50,514 nucleotides of DNA from an uncultured Selenomonadales bacterium (GTDB lineage: Bacteria > Bacillota > Negativicutes > Selenomonadales > Selenomonadaceae), in assembly GCA_946408105.1 (NCBI GenBank), contig CAMJQS010000003.1:1-50514 (forward strand), written 5' to 3'. The position numbers and the translations under genes are program-made. Of this stretch, positions 28,221 to 38,813 are shown in pieces. Positions within the stretch are counted from its first letter, which is position 1. Each line of letters begins with the position of its first letter. The notes under the pieces are model-generated. The model was not told the DNA's origin. It worked only from the letters and a program-made list of their open reading frames with translations, and searched no databases.

Positions 28221-30365
28221 TTGGGAGGAGATTTATTTTTGAAAGCCAAAAAATTTTTGCGAAGTAAACGGGCTGCGTTGATTGCGGCGTTAATGCTTTT
28301 CTCCGCTACGGGCGAGGCGTCCCCGGATATCGTCGACGAACCGTTCGGGACAAACCCCGGCACGCCCGAATTCGACGCGCCGCTTGTCGAGGCCGACATC
28401 CCGATTGACGGCTCCGACAAGAAAACCAAGCCGCCCGAAAATTCAGCGGAAGTCGAAGTGGTTGACCCCGAACAGTCGAAACTTAAGCCGCAACCCGTAG
28501 AGACGACCGAAACGCCTAAGCCTGCGCCGACGAGTGAAACTAAACCGACCGAAGCTAAACCGACTGAAAAGCCTGCGGCCGAGCCCGTCGACAATTCCAA
28601 AATCGATAAGTCGAACGTCGACACGAAAGCCCCCGACGCTCCGACCGCCGAGACCAATCAGCCCGCCCCCGAACCTTATCGCTCTCAAGTCGACGCGACC
28701 ATTTTGGATTACATGAAACAATTCGAGGGCAAGACGATTGTCGATATCGAATTCGAGGGCGCGAGCGAAACGACTTTGCCGACGGTTAAAGTTGCAGTGA
28801 CGGAACACGTCGGCGACACCTTCAGCGCGGCGGCGGCTCTGCGCGACAGAAACGCGCTGGTCAACACGGGCTATTTCTACGAGGCTTACCAAACTTTCGA
28901 GGAGATACCCGAAGGAATTGTAATTACTTTCCACGTCCTGGAAAATCCGATTCTCAAAGACATAGTTTACACGGGCAACACGCTTTACACCAAAGAAGAA
29001 CTTGACAATATCGTCACGATGAAGAAGGGCGAAATTTTAAACAGCAACACCCTGCACGATAACATTTCGGCGATTCAAGAGGATTATCGCAACGAGGGCT
29101 TTATCCTCATGAAAGTGACCGACATGAACGTCGACAAGGAAGGCGTTCTCACTTTGCGAATCAACGAAGGCATTTTGGAAGGTTACGCCGTCAAAGGCAA
29201 CAAGAAGACCAAAGACAAAGTTATCCTCCGCGAAATGCGCCAAGAAGTCGGTACACCCTTCAACGCAAAACTTGCGCGGCGCAGTATGCAGAGAGTTTAC
29301 AACCTCGGATTTTTTGAAGATGTCAACATGAAAATGAATCCCGGCGTCGAACCCAACGCGGTCATCATGGAAATCAACGTTAAGGAAAAACGCACGGGCA
29401 CGCTCGGCCTCGGCGCGGGCTATTCCACTTCCGACGGCATCATCGGCATGGTCAGCATAAGCGACACGAACTTCCGCGGCGTCGGCGACGCCATTGCCGT
29501 AATGTACGAAAAGAGCGGCGACGAAACCGACGCTCACGGCTACAACTTTACTTATCGTCATCCGTGGATGGACTCTCACGAAACCGCCTTCAGAATTCAG
29601 CTTTACAATCGAACTTACGCTTACAACGACTACGACACGCGCGGACATTTCAAGGAGGAATACATGCGCAGATATTCCGGCGGCGAACTCACTTTCAGCC
29701 GACCCGTCAGCGAATATTCGACGAACTTTATCACCTTCCGCAACCGCAAAGACAAATACGTTCGTCACGTCTCCAGCGGCAACGTCGGCCGCCGCGATAC
29801 TCCGCAGTGGAAAGATTGGCGCAAGAAAAATTTCGGCTTGACGCGCTCCATTATTTTTGAACACGTCACCGACACCCGCGACAACATTTATTCGCCGACG
29901 ACCGGCAACAAAGTTAATCTCTCTTTGGAAATCGGCAGCTTCGGCGGCGACTTCAATTTTCAAAAAGCGTCGATTGAACATCAGCACTACAGAGTTGCGG
30001 GCGACCACAATCAAGTTTGGGCGATTCGCGGCATGTACGGCTACGCGCGCGGCGACATGACAGAGTTCAACCAATTCAGGCTCGGCGGCCAAGGTTCTCT
30101 GCGCGGCTATCGTGACGACCAGTTCCGCGGCAACAGATTGCTTCTCGGCTCGATTGAATATCGTTTCCCGTTGCATAAAAGAGTTCAAGGCGCACTCTTC
30201 GCCGATTTCGGCGGCGTATGGGATACGGGCTTGCGTCCGCGCAACATGAAAGGCTCAATCGGCTTCGGCATCGCGCTGAACACGCCCATGGGTCCTTTGC
30301 GTCTGGATTACGGGCGCGGCTCTCAAGGCGGCAGGTTCCATTTCACGGTCGGCACTTCCTTCTGA
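28221..30365 (+). CDS. bamA: BamA/Omp85 outer membrane assembly protein
   Basis: POTRA repeats, KEKRTGTLGLGAGYSTSDGIIG, LGGQGSLRGYRDDQFRGNR, terminal Phe (FTVGTSF); P/E/T-rich N-terminal linker. Confidence 0.95.
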   Translation: MGGDLFLKAKKFLRSKRAALIAALMLFSATGEASPDIVDEPFGTNPGTPEFDAPLVEADIPIDGSDKKTKPPENSAEVEVVDPEQSKLKPQPVETTETPKPAPTSETKPTEAKPTEKPAAEPVDNSKIDKSNVDTKAPDAPTAETNQPAPEPYRSQVDATILDYMKQFEGKTIVDIEFEGASETTLPTVKVAVTEHVGDTFSAAAALRDRNALVNTGYFYEAYQTFEEIPEGIVITFHVLENPILKDIVYTGNTLYTKEELDNIVTMKKGEILNSNTLHDNISAIQEDYRNEGFILMKVTDMNVDKEGVLTLRINEGILEGYAVKGNKKTKDKVILREMRQEVGTPFNAKLARRSMQRVYNLGFFEDVNMKMNPGVEPNAVIMEINVKEKRTGTLGLGAGYSTSDGIIGMVSISDTNFRGVGDAIAVMYEKSGDETDAHGYNFTYRHPWMDSHETAFRIQLYNRTYAYNDYDTRGHFKEEYMRRYSGGELTFSRPVSEYSTNFITFRNRKDKYVRHVSSGNVGRRDTPQWKDWRKKNFGLTRSIIFEHVTDTRDNIYSPTTGNKVNLSLEIGSFGGDFNFQKASIEHQHYRVAGDHNQVWAIRGMYGYARGDMTEFNQFRLGGQGSLRGYRDDQFRGNRLLLGSIEYRFPLHKRVQGALFADFGGVWDTGLRPRNMKGSIGFGIALNTPMGPLRLDYGRGSQGGRFHFTVGTSF

Positions 30366-30502
30366 ACAAAAACGGCGTGCAAAATTCTGCGCGTCGATTT
30401 TTTTTTTTGCGGCAAGTGTATTCAATATACCGTCGAAAAATTTCTTGACAGTCGGCATTTGTTGTGATAACCTACGCAAAGTTTTTGAAGTAAGTTTTAA
30501 AA

Positions 30503-30591
30503 GGAGCAGTACCCAAGTCGGTGAAGGGGACGGTTTGCTAAATCGTTAGGCTCGAAAGGGCGCGGAGGTTCGAGTCCTCTCTGCTCCGCCA
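30503..30591 (+). tRNA. tRNA-Ser(GCU)
   Basis: GGAGCAG...CTGCTCC acceptor stem, long variable arm, anticodon loop TTGCTAA, GGTTCGAGTCC T arm, encoded CCA. Confidence 0.96.
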
Positions 30592-30686
30592 TAAGAAAAT
30601 ATTTCCGCCCTTCAATGAGCGGTTACCGAAATCGTCGTGCGAAGTGCCGTGCGGCGATTTAAACGTTTAAGGAGGTTTTTTATCCC

Positions 30687-31916
30687 ATGGCAAAAGTCAA
30701 CGAAAATTATTTGAAGCTCCCCGGCAGCTATCTTTTCTCTGAAGTCGGCAAACGCGCTGCCAAGTTCCAAAAGGAAAATCCCGACGCAAAAATTATTCGG
30801 CTCGGTATCGGCGACGTGACCCGCCCGCTCCCGCAAGTTTGTATCGACGCAATGAAACGCGCCGCCGACGAAATGGGCAACGTCGAAACTTTCCGCGGCT
30901 ACGGTCCCGAACAAGGCTATTCCTTCTTGCGCGAAAAAATTGCCGACTTCAACTATCACCGCCGCGGTCTCGACGTGAGCGCGGACGAAATTTTTATCAG
31001 CGACGGCTCGAAGTGCGACTGCGGAAATATCCAAGAAATTTTTTCGCTCGACAGTAAAATCGCAATCGCCGACCCCGTGTATCCCGTTTACCTCGACACG
31101 AACGTCATGGCCGGCAGAACCGGCAACTTGAAAGCCGACGGACATTTTGAGGGCGTCGTTTATCTTCCCTGCACCGCAGAAAATAATTTCTCGCCGAAGC
31201 CGCCCGCCGAAAAAGTCGACATGGTTTATCTTTGCTCGCCGAACAACCCGACGGGCACCACGCTCGACAAAGCCGCCCTTGAAGCTTGGGTCGCTTACGC
31301 AAAAGAAAATGACGCCGTACTCCTCTTCGACGCAGCCTACGCCGCTTACATCACGGAAGAAAACGTTCCGCGCTCCATTTACGAAATCGACGGCGCACGC
31401 GACGTGGCGATTGAGTTCCGCTCCTTCAGCAAGACGGCCGGCTTCACGGGCACACGCTGCGGTTACATCGTCATTCCCGAAGGCTTAACGGGCACGACCT
31501 CGACGGGCGAACGCGTTCCGTTTAAAAATCTTTGGGCACGCCGTCACACGACAAAATTTAACGGCACGAGCTACATCACTCAGCGCGGCGCAGAAGCAAT
31601 TTATTCCGACGAAGGTCAAGCACAAGTCAAAGCTCTCGTCGCTTACTATCTTGAGAACGCAAAAATTATTCGCGAGAGTTTGGGCGCGGCCGGCTTGAAA
31701 ACTTTCGGCGGAGTGAACGCACCTTACATTTGGTTGAAGACGCCCGCCGACATTCCGTCGAGTTGGGACTTCTTCGACATGCTCCTCCACAAACATCACA
31801 TCATCGGCACGCCCGGCGCGGGCTTCGGGCCTTGCGGCGAAGGCTACCTGCGCTTAACTTCCTTCAACAGCAGAGAGAATACGATTGAGGCCTGCGAACG
31901 TTTGAAAAAGTTTTAA
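30687..31916 (+). CDS. dapL: LL-diaminopimelate aminotransferase
   Basis: [70 protein letters not shown]. Confidence 0.96.
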   Translation: MAKVNENYLKLPGSYLFSEVGKRAAKFQKENPDAKIIRLGIGDVTRPLPQVCIDAMKRAADEMGNVETFRGYGPEQGYSFLREKIADFNYHRRGLDVSADEIFISDGSKCDCGNIQEIFSLDSKIAIADPVYPVYLDTNVMAGRTGNLKADGHFEGVVYLPCTAENNFSPKPPAEKVDMVYLCSPNNPTGTTLDKAALEAWVAYAKENDAVLLFDAAYAAYITEENVPRSIYEIDGARDVAIEFRSFSKTAGFTGTRCGYIVIPEGLTGTTSTGERVPFKNLWARRHTTKFNGTSYITQRGAEAIYSDEGQAQVKALVAYYLENAKIIRESLGAAGLKTFGGVNAPYIWLKTPADIPSSWDFFDMLLHKHHIIGTPGAGFGPCGEGYLRLTSFNSRENTIEACERLKKF

Positions 31917-31968
31917 AAGTTAAGACGCCTTTAACAAAGTTGTGGTAAATTTCGCGGCAAGGAGAGTG

Positions 31969-33111
31969 ATGAAGATGAAGGTGCCAAAAATTTTTTCGGC
32001 AATCGCGGCGGCCGCAGTTTTGTTCGCGACGAGTGCGGGCGTGTCTGCCGAACCTGCAGAGGTCAATTACGTCGACGGCGTGGACTGGCAGAAAAGACTT
32101 ATCACCGTGACGGGCGAAGGAATCATTCCGCCCGACTCTGTCAACTACACGCAGGCAAAAGGTATGGCCTCCAGAGCCGCGCGGGCAGATGCTTATCGCA
32201 AGCTTGCCGAGATTGTCAACGGCGTGCGCGTGGAGGGCGAAACGACCGTTGAGAAAATGATGACGGTTCAAGACCAAATCAAACTCAAAGTCGCGGCAAC
32301 GATTAAAGGCGCAAAAGTTATCAGCGAAACTTTTTTGAGCGACGGCGGCTATCGTGTGGTAGTTCAAATGCCGCTGTTCGGCGCGTCGAATTCATTGGCG
32401 GGAGCCGTCTTTGAAAAAAATCCAGTAGTTGAACCTTTCCCCAATCCCGTTACGGAAGTTGCGCCGTCAATCGTTCCTTACAGCTCGTCGACGCCCGTCA
32501 AGCAGCGACTCAAAATCACGACGACAACAGAAGTGACGGTCGAACAACCAAGCGTTCCTTCCGTGCCGACGACGCCGACGCCTTACCGTTCGCCGCTGAC
32601 GAGAATGTCTTTGCAGTCGCTCGACACAATCATCATGCAAAAGTTGGAGACGAATTCTTTCAGCCTGCAGGAGCCGACTTATCAACAGCCCGTTCCGAGT
32701 TCTCAAATCCCCTACAGCACACCGACGACGACTGAACCCGTGCGCCGTTCCGTTGAAGAGTATGCTTCCATGGCGCAGGGCGATTACACCGGCTTAATCA
32801 TCGACTGCCGCGGCCTGGGACTTCAACCCGTCATGAGTGCCGTCGTCAAAAACACAAACGGCACAAAAATTTACGGTCACAAAAATCTTGACATCGACAA
32901 AATTATTTCCATGGGCGTGGCCGACTACATCAGCGACGAAGACAGCGTTCAACGCGCGGGAGCAAATCCGCTCGTCGTCAAAGCCGTTGCCGTCGAAAAT
33001 TTCAACAGCAACCCAGTCTTGACCATCCCCGATTCAAATCGCGTTTTGATTGAGAATCACGCAACGAAATTTTTAAAAGACATGAAGGTTGTTTTCCTCT
33101 TCGACTATTAA
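31969..33111 (+). CDS. LPP20-like secreted protein
   Basis: Signal peptide then VDWQKRLITVTGEGIIPPDSVNYTQAKGMASRAARADAYRKLAEIVNGVRVEGETTV typical of LPP20-like domains; start after AAGGAGAG. Confidence 0.75.
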   Translation: MKMKVPKIFSAIAAAAVLFATSAGVSAEPAEVNYVDGVDWQKRLITVTGEGIIPPDSVNYTQAKGMASRAARADAYRKLAEIVNGVRVEGETTVEKMMTVQDQIKLKVAATIKGAKVISETFLSDGGYRVVVQMPLFGASNSLAGAVFEKNPVVEPFPNPVTEVAPSIVPYSSSTPVKQRLKITTTTEVTVEQPSVPSVPTTPTPYRSPLTRMSLQSLDTIIMQKLETNSFSLQEPTYQQPVPSSQIPYSTPTTTEPVRRSVEEYASMAQGDYTGLIIDCRGLGLQPVMSAVVKNTNGTKIYGHKNLDIDKIISMGVADYISDEDSVQRAGANPLVVKAVAVENFNSNPVLTIPDSNRVLIENHATKFLKDMKVVFLFDY

Positions 33112-33132
33112 AAAATTGTTTTCAAAACCATT

Positions 33133-33161
33133 TGCCGCCGAATTTCGGGCGGCTTTTTTTT
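33133..33161 (+). terminator. Rho-independent terminator
   Basis: GCCGCC-GAATTTCG-GGCGGC followed by TTTTTTTT. Confidence 0.8.
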
Positions 33162-33173
33162 ATGGTAAAGTAT

Positions 33174-33202
33174 TTGACATATCCCTTGACAATCTATAAA
33201 AT
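33174..33202 (+). promoter_or_regulatory. SigA-type promoter upstream of rny
   Basis: TTGACA-N17-TAAAAT; a second TTGACA at 33186-33191. Confidence 0.7.
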
Positions 33203-33231
33203 ATCTTGGTATTCAAGAAAAAATTTGGGGG

Positions 33232-34776
33232 GTGAGTGTTATCGCTATTACAATCGCAGCAGTCATCATCGCAATAATTCTCGGCGCGGCGGGCGGTTAC
33301 ATGGCGCGGAAAAAATCTGCCGAAGCGCAAATCGGCTCGGCCGAAGACGAAGCGCGACGTATCGTCGAAGACGCGCGGGAAAAAAGCAATGCAGAAAAAA
33401 AAGAAGCCATTCTTGAAGCTAAGGAAGAAATTCATAGAATGCGGCAGGAACTCGACCGCGACACCAAAGAGCGGCGCAACGAACTCTCTCGGCAAGAACG
33501 ACGCGTCGTGCAGAAGGAAGAGAACCTGGACAAGAAATTGGATTCGTTGGAAAAGAAAGAACTTCTTCTGAGTAAAAAAGAAGCGCGGCTCAACGAGTCG
33601 CAAGCACAACTCGACGCAATGCAACAAAAGGAAGACGCCGAACTCGAACGCATTGCCGAGCTTAGCAGGGACGACGCACGGAATATTTTGATGGACGAGG
33701 TGGAGGAAAGTTTAAAACACGACAAGGCACTGCGAATCAAAGAGTATGAAACGCAAATCAAGGACGAGGCCGACAAAAAAGCCCGCGACATTTTGAGCAC
33801 GGCGATTCAACGTTGCGCGGCTGACCATGTGACGGAAACAACCGTGTCGGTCGTTGCTCTTCCAAGTGACGACATGAAAGGACGAATCATCGGGCGCGAA
33901 GGCAGAAACATTCGCACGTTGGAAACTTTGACGGGCATTGACTTGATAATCGACGACACGCCCGAAGCCGTCATCCTTTCCGGCTTTGACCCCGTTAAGC
34001 GCGAAATCGCCCGCGTCGCTTTGGAGAAATTAATTTCGGACGGAAGAATTCATCCCGCGCGGATTGAAGAGATGGTCGAGAAGGCAACCCGCGAAGTCGA
34101 TAACCGAATGAAGGAAGCGGGCGAGCAGGCAACCTTCAAAGTCGGCGTGCACGGAATCCACCCCGAACTTGTAAAACTTTTGGGCCGGCTGAAATATCGC
34201 ACGAGCTACGGACAAAATGTTTTGAATCACTCAATCGAAGTCGCAATGCTTGCGGGAATCATGGCGAGCGAACTGGGCGTCGACGTGAACTTGGCAAAAC
34301 GCGCAGGACTTCTTCACGACATCGGCAAAGCAGTCGACCACGAAGTCGAAGGCCCCCACGTGACAATCGGCGCAGACCTTGCCAAACGTTATCGCGAAAA
34401 TAAATTTGTCATCAACGCAATCGCCTCTCACCACGGCGACATTGAAGCCACTTCGGTGGAGGCAGTGTTGGTTGCGGCGGCGGACGCGGTTTCCGCAGCG
34501 AGACCCGGCGCGCGTCGCGAAAGTTTGGAAATGTATCTTAAGCGGCTCAAGATGCTTGAAGAAATTGCCGAGTCTTTCGAGGGCGTCGAACGTTGCTTTG
34601 CCATTCAAGCCGGGCGCGAAATTCGTGTCATGGTCAAGCCCGACAAAATTGACGACGCGGCAGCCGTCACGCTTGCCCACGACATTGTTAAAAAGATTGA
34701 AAAAGATTTGGACTATCCCGGCCAGGTTCGGGCGACGATTATCCGCGAGGTTCGAGTCGTCGATTATGCGAAGTAA
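33232..34776 (+). CDS. rny: Ribonuclease Y
   Basis: N-terminal TM, long coiled coil, KH domain ([45 protein letters not shown]), HD domain ([12 protein letters not shown]). Confidence 0.97.
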   Translation: MSVIAITIAAVIIAIILGAAGGYMARKKSAEAQIGSAEDEARRIVEDAREKSNAEKKEAILEAKEEIHRMRQELDRDTKERRNELSRQERRVVQKEENLDKKLDSLEKKELLLSKKEARLNESQAQLDAMQQKEDAELERIAELSRDDARNILMDEVEESLKHDKALRIKEYETQIKDEADKKARDILSTAIQRCAADHVTETTVSVVALPSDDMKGRIIGREGRNIRTLETLTGIDLIIDDTPEAVILSGFDPVKREIARVALEKLISDGRIHPARIEEMVEKATREVDNRMKEAGEQATFKVGVHGIHPELVKLLGRLKYRTSYGQNVLNHSIEVAMLAGIMASELGVDVNLAKRAGLLHDIGKAVDHEVEGPHVTIGADLAKRYRENKFVINAIASHHGDIEATSVEAVLVAAADAVSAARPGARRESLEMYLKRLKMLEEIAESFEGVERCFAIQAGREIRVMVKPDKIDDAAAVTLAHDIVKKIEKDLDYPGQVRATIIREVRVVDYAK

Positions 34777-34852
34777 AATTTATCAAGGAGCAGGGAATAG
34801 GGAAAATTTTTAAATCCCTGTTCCCTTTTCCCTTACAAAGGAGGTTGGAGCG

Positions 34853-35380
34853 GTGTTTGATTTTCTGAAGAAGTCGAAGAAACCCAATCCCGACGCCAGT
34901 CGGTTGTTGGCGTCGATTCTTGTGGTTTTTCCTGCAGTTCAATCAGTGACTTACGAGTCGAAAGGCGAGACGCTTGAATTCTCCTTTGCATTGAACGGGA
35001 AATTTTCGCAGGACGATTTCGAGAACTTTTTGGCTTACGTCGCGGAGTCTTTGGACACTTTTCATCACTTGGAAGGTTTGGGCGGCGCAAAAATTCAGCT
35101 CAACGTCGAGGGCGTTTACGGCACATATTTTTTGAACGTTCGACGAGACGTGGCCACGCTGACTTGTCGGGAGCTGTCACTTTTGACGGAGCTTGCCGCA
35201 ACTTATTTCGGCGACAAGCTGATTGAAGAGTACGACGAAAATTATTTCCCCGACGAAGAATATTTAATCGCGCAGGAAGATTATTTGGAGCAATGCTTGA
35301 ACAACATGCGACAGTTGCGCGTGGAAGGACGATTGGTCGGCGTGCGCGAGCATGAACGAGTTGTAGTCTACGCGCGCTGA
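34853..35380 (+). CDS. Conserved hypothetical protein between rny and ymdB
   Basis: 175-aa ORF with upstream AAGGAGG; no recognised domain. Confidence 0.75.
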   Translation: MFDFLKKSKKPNPDASRLLASILVVFPAVQSVTYESKGETLEFSFALNGKFSQDDFENFLAYVAESLDTFHHLEGLGGAKIQLNVEGVYGTYFLNVRRDVATLTCRELSLLTELAATYFGDKLIEEYDENYFPDEEYLIAQEDYLEQCLNNMRQLRVEGRLVGVREHERVVVYAR

Positions 35381-35397
35381 GAAAGAGGAGGTTTCTT

Positions 35398-36198
35398 TTG
35401 AAGATTTTAATAGTCGGTGATATTGTCGGGCGAACCGGCAGATATTTTTTTATGGGGCAAACGCCCGAACTGAAGCTGACGAAAAAAATTGATATGGTCG
35501 TCGTCAACGGAGAGAACGCGGCGCACGGCAAAGGCTTGACGCCGAATGTTTTTTCCGAGCTGATTAAGGGCGGCGCGGACGTCGTGACGAGCGGCAACCA
35601 CATTTGGGACAACCCGAAAGTCATGGAAATTATCGACGAGGAACCGTTCCTGCTTCGTCCCGCAAATTATCCCGAAGACACGCCCGGCAAAGGCTTTTGC
35701 ATTTTTCCCGTCGGCAGAAAAAAAGTCGGCGTGATTAACGTGGCGGGCAGAACTTTCATGCAGCCGCCGATGGACGACCCTTTCCGCCTGACCGAAAAAT
35801 TTTTGAGAAGCATGGAAAAAGATTGCGACATAATTTTAATTGACTTTCACGGCGAGGCCACGAGCGAGAAACTTGCCTTCGCGAATTATTTTGACGGACG
35901 AGTTACGGCGGTCGTCGGCACGCACACGCACGTTCAAACCGCCGACGAAAAAATTTTGCCGAAGGGCACAGCCTACATAACTGATTTGGGCATGGTCGGC
36001 GCGGACAATTCAATTTTGGGAATGGCGGTTGAGCCCGTGATAAAACGATTCATGACGGGACGGCCGAGCAAGTTTGAAGTCGCCGAGGGCGCAGCAATTT
36101 ATTGCGCGGTTTTAATCACCGTCGACGACAAAAAAAATCGGGCGACGAAGATTGAACGAATTTTTATCAAAGAAAATCTGTCACGCCGCGAAAAATGA
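35398..36198 (+). CDS. ymdB: YmdB-family metallophosphoesterase (TIGR00282-type)
   Basis: MKILIVGDIVGRTGR, VVNGENAAHGKGLT, VVTSGNHIWDN, VVGTHTHVQTADE. Confidence 0.92.
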   Translation: MKILIVGDIVGRTGRYFFMGQTPELKLTKKIDMVVVNGENAAHGKGLTPNVFSELIKGGADVVTSGNHIWDNPKVMEIIDEEPFLLRPANYPEDTPGKGFCIFPVGRKKVGVINVAGRTFMQPPMDDPFRLTEKFLRSMEKDCDIILIDFHGEATSEKLAFANYFDGRVTAVVGTHTHVQTADEKILPKGTAYITDLGMVGADNSILGMAVEPVIKRFMTGRPSKFEVAEGAAIYCAVLITVDDKKNRATKIERIFIKENLSRREK

Positions 36199-36358
36199 GG
36201 CGCGCATGGACGCGCGCCTCGCCCGCGCAATGAGCGTGACGCGAATTCTGCGGGCAACAAACGGTTGCGGGAAGCCGTTACGTTTGAACAATTACGAGCA
36301 ACGCCCCCGCGAGGTGCCCTTTCTTTTGTAACTTTTCTTTGGGCAAGCAAAGAAAAGT
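36184..36358. repeat. Dispersed structured element, copy 1
   Basis: GGCGCGC-ATGGAC-GCGCGCC, GCCCGC...GCGGGC and AACTTTTCTTTG-GGCAAG-CAAAGAAAAGTT hairpins; aligns with 43914-44095. Confidence 0.8.
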
Positions 36359-36426
36359 TTAATCAAAAAATAAAAATCATCAATCAGCCCGAAACGAGCC
36401 GCAACGTTGAAAAATTTTTGCGATAA

Positions 36427-36494
36427 ACGCCGCGAACTTTGAGGCCGGCAAAGTGACGTTGCATCCAACGGGCGTGCAAAGAAAAAGTAGATCA
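36427..36494. repeat. Internally deleted or decayed copy of the same element
   Basis: CGCCGCGAACTTTGAGGCCGGCAAAGTGACG joined to ACGGGCGTGCAAAGAAAAAGTAGATC: matches only the 5' and 3' ends of copy 2. Confidence 0.55.
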
Positions 36495-36692
36495 CAAACT
36501 CAAAAGAAAATAAATTCATAAACGAAAATCATTACCTTCAACAATAAAATATATGACAAATTCAGCTTTGCAAGTGAAGGATTTAATTTAAGTTTGAAGA
36601 ATTAGCAGGTAAGACATCTTAGACGCAGAAGGAGCCGCAGCAAGTAGGAAACCACTACAACACCAAAATGGAACAAGGGAGGAGGATCAATC

Positions 36693-36953
36693 ATGGAAGT
36701 TCTAAAGGTATCAGCCAAATCTAACCCCAATTCCGTCGCCGGCGCACTCGCGGGAGTTATCCGCGAAACCGGAAGTGCCGAGATGCAGGCGATAGGTGCC
36801 GGAGCGCTGAACCAAGCGGTTAAAGCAGTTGCCATTGCACGCGGCTTCGTGGCACCGCACGGCGTAGACCTCATCTGCATTCCTGCTTTTACGGACATTG
36901 AAATTGACGGCAGTGAACGAACCGCGATAAAGCTCATAGTCGAACCGCGTTAA
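36693..36953 (+). CDS. spoVS: Stage V sporulation protein S family
   Basis: MEVLKVSAKSNPNSVAGALAGVIRETGSAEMQAIGAGALNQAVKAVAIARGFVAPHGVDLICIPAFTDIEIDG. Confidence 0.97.
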   Translation: MEVLKVSAKSNPNSVAGALAGVIRETGSAEMQAIGAGALNQAVKAVAIARGFVAPHGVDLICIPAFTDIEIDGSERTAIKLIVEPR

Positions 36954-37019
36954 GTCCTCACCCCGCCAAAGTGTTAAAAATTTTTTTGAAGCCGTGAAGA
37001 ACAACGGAGGGAAAGTTAA

Positions 37020-37844
37020 ATGGCCGGCGATTTGCACACTCATACAAACTTTTCGGACGGTTCGTATTCCCCTGAAGAACTCGTGGCGGCGGCAAAAAAA
37101 ATCGGGCTGCACTATCTGGCTATCACCGACCACGATACCGTCGACGGAGTTCGCCACCTCTACGAAAACGGGCTCTATCCGGGCAGGGGCGTGAATATAA
37201 TTCCCGGGGTCGAGCTCAGTGCGAATCACCCCGAAAAAGATATCCACATCGTCGGTTACAACATTGACATCTACAACGAAGCCCTCTTGGAACTTATCGA
37301 CAAAATTATCGAGGCGCGCTGGGAAAGATTCAGCGAGATTATCAAGATTCTTCAAGACAAAAAGTATAACATTCGAGAGACGGACGTTTTGCAAATTGCG
37401 GGCACCACGCATTCAATCGGACGGGCGCACGTTGCCCGAACGTTGATAAAAATCGGCGCGTTCAAAAATGTCCGCGAGGCCTTTGAAAAAATGCTCGGCA
37501 AGGGAAAGCCCGCTTACGTGCCGCGCTACCTGCCCGAAGTCGACGAAATTATCGACGTGATTCATCAGGCGGGCGGCGTTGCCTCCTTGGCGCACCCCAA
37601 ACTTATCGGCGACGATGAACTTGTCGAGGAGCTTTGCAAAAAATTGGACGGCCTGGAAGTCTACTACCCTTGCCACAAGCCCGAAGACACGCAGCATTAT
37701 TTTTTCCTGGCGAAGAAATACAATCTGCTGATAACGGGCGGCAGCGACTTCCACGGAACGTCGTCCAGGTTCGTCAGTGAGCTCGGCGACTTCACGATAA
37801 GCGATAAGCTTGCCGAAAAATTTTTCGTCGAGCCTCCAAATTGA
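37020..37844 (+). CDS. PHP-domain metallophosphoesterase
   Basis: DLHTHTNFSDGSYSPEELV, AITDHDTVDGV, GGSDFHGTSS. Confidence 0.93.
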   Translation: MAGDLHTHTNFSDGSYSPEELVAAAKKIGLHYLAITDHDTVDGVRHLYENGLYPGRGVNIIPGVELSANHPEKDIHIVGYNIDIYNEALLELIDKIIEARWERFSEIIKILQDKKYNIRETDVLQIAGTTHSIGRAHVARTLIKIGAFKNVREAFEKMLGKGKPAYVPRYLPEVDEIIDVIHQAGGVASLAHPKLIGDDELVEELCKKLDGLEVYYPCHKPEDTQHYFFLAKKYNLLITGGSDFHGTSSRFVSELGDFTISDKLAEKFFVEPPN

Positions 37845-37854
37845 AACCGAAAAA

Positions 37855-37893
37855 AATAATCCGTCGACAAAGCGCGGCGGGTTATTTTTTTTT
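37855..37893 (+). terminator. Rho-independent terminator
   Basis: AATAATCCGTCG-ACAAAGCG-CGGCGGGTTATT (12 bp including G-U pairs) followed by a T tract. Confidence 0.75.
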
Positions 37894-37909
37894 GTGATAT
37901 AATGCCTGC

Positions 37910-37938
37910 AGCTAACAGCTAACAGCTGACAGCTGAAA
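37910..37938. repeat. Heptamer tandem repeat (CAGCTAA)n upstream of AmmeMemo B
   Basis: CAGCTAACAGCTAACAGCTGACAGCTG. Confidence 0.6.
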
Positions 37939-37952
37939 AGGAGGATTAAATC

Positions 37953-38813
37953 ATGAGCATTTTGGGCGCAGTGGCGGTTCCGCACCCGCCGATAATTTTG
38001 CCGGAAGTGGGGCGCGGCGAGGAAGAAAAAATTTCGGCGACGACGAACGCTTACAAAGAAATCGCGCGGCGAATCGTCGAACTCAAACCCGACACGATAA
38101 TCATCACAAGCCCGCATTCAATCATGTATTCGGACTACTTCCACATCTCCCCCGGCGAGGCGGCCACGGGCAACATGGCTCAGTTCCGCGCGCCGCAAGT
38201 CGCCTTGGCAATAAATTACGACACGGACTTTGTGAGAAAACTTTCCACGGACGCAATGGCGCAAGGAGTGTCGGCGGGCACACTCGGCGAAAGAAATCCT
38301 TCGCTCGACCACGGCACGATGATTCCGCTCCGATTTTTGCAGCAAGCAGGGCTCGACTTCAGCCGCGTGAAATTTTTGCGAATCGGCTTATCGGGAATGT
38401 CGGCGGCCGTTCACTACAAGTTCGGGCAAATTATTTCTCAAGTGGCCGACGACCTCGGACGAAAAACTTTTTTCATTGCCAGCGGCGATTTGTCTCACAA
38501 GCTCAAAGCCGACGGCCCTTACGGTTTCGTCGAAGAAGGTCCGCAATTTGATTCGCAGGTCATGGAAAATTTGGGCGGCGCAGATTTTTTGAAACTCTTG
38601 ACGATGGACAACAAAATTTGCAACCGCGCTGCCGAATGCGGCTTGAGAAGTTTTTGGATTATGGCGGGCGCGCTCGACAAAAAATCTGTTCGCGCGGAAA
38701 AATTATCTTACGAGGGCACGTTCGGCGTCGGCTACGGAATCGTCTGGTTTGACATCGAAGGCGACGACGCGGACAGAAATTTTGCTTATCAACTTGCAAA
38801 ATTCAAAACGTAA
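37953..38813 (+). CDS. AmmeMemoRadiSam system protein B (Memo/extradiol dioxygenase-like)
   Basis: AVPHPPIILPEVGRGEEEKISATTNAY, IITSPHSIMYSDYFHISPG, IASGDLSHKL, YEGTFGVGYGI. Confidence 0.92.
   Translation: MSILGAVAVPHPPIILPEVGRGEEEKISATTNAYKEIARRIVELKPDTIIITSPHSIMYSDYFHISPGEAATGNMAQFRAPQVALAINYDTDFVRKLSTDAMAQGVSAGTLGERNPSLDHGTMIPLRFLQQAGLDFSRVKFLRIGLSGMSAAVHYKFGQIISQVADDLGRKTFFIASGDLSHKLKADGPYGFVEEGPQFDSQVMENLGGADFLKLLTMDNKICNRAAECGLRSFWIMAGALDKKSVRAEKLSYEGTFGVGYGIVWFDIEGDDADRNFAYQLAKFKT

Noticed and set aside
36292-36519. 75-aa minus ORF ending CPKKSYKRKGTSRGRCS
   Set aside because: Lies entirely in the dispersed structured repeat; translation of the repeat rather than a gene.
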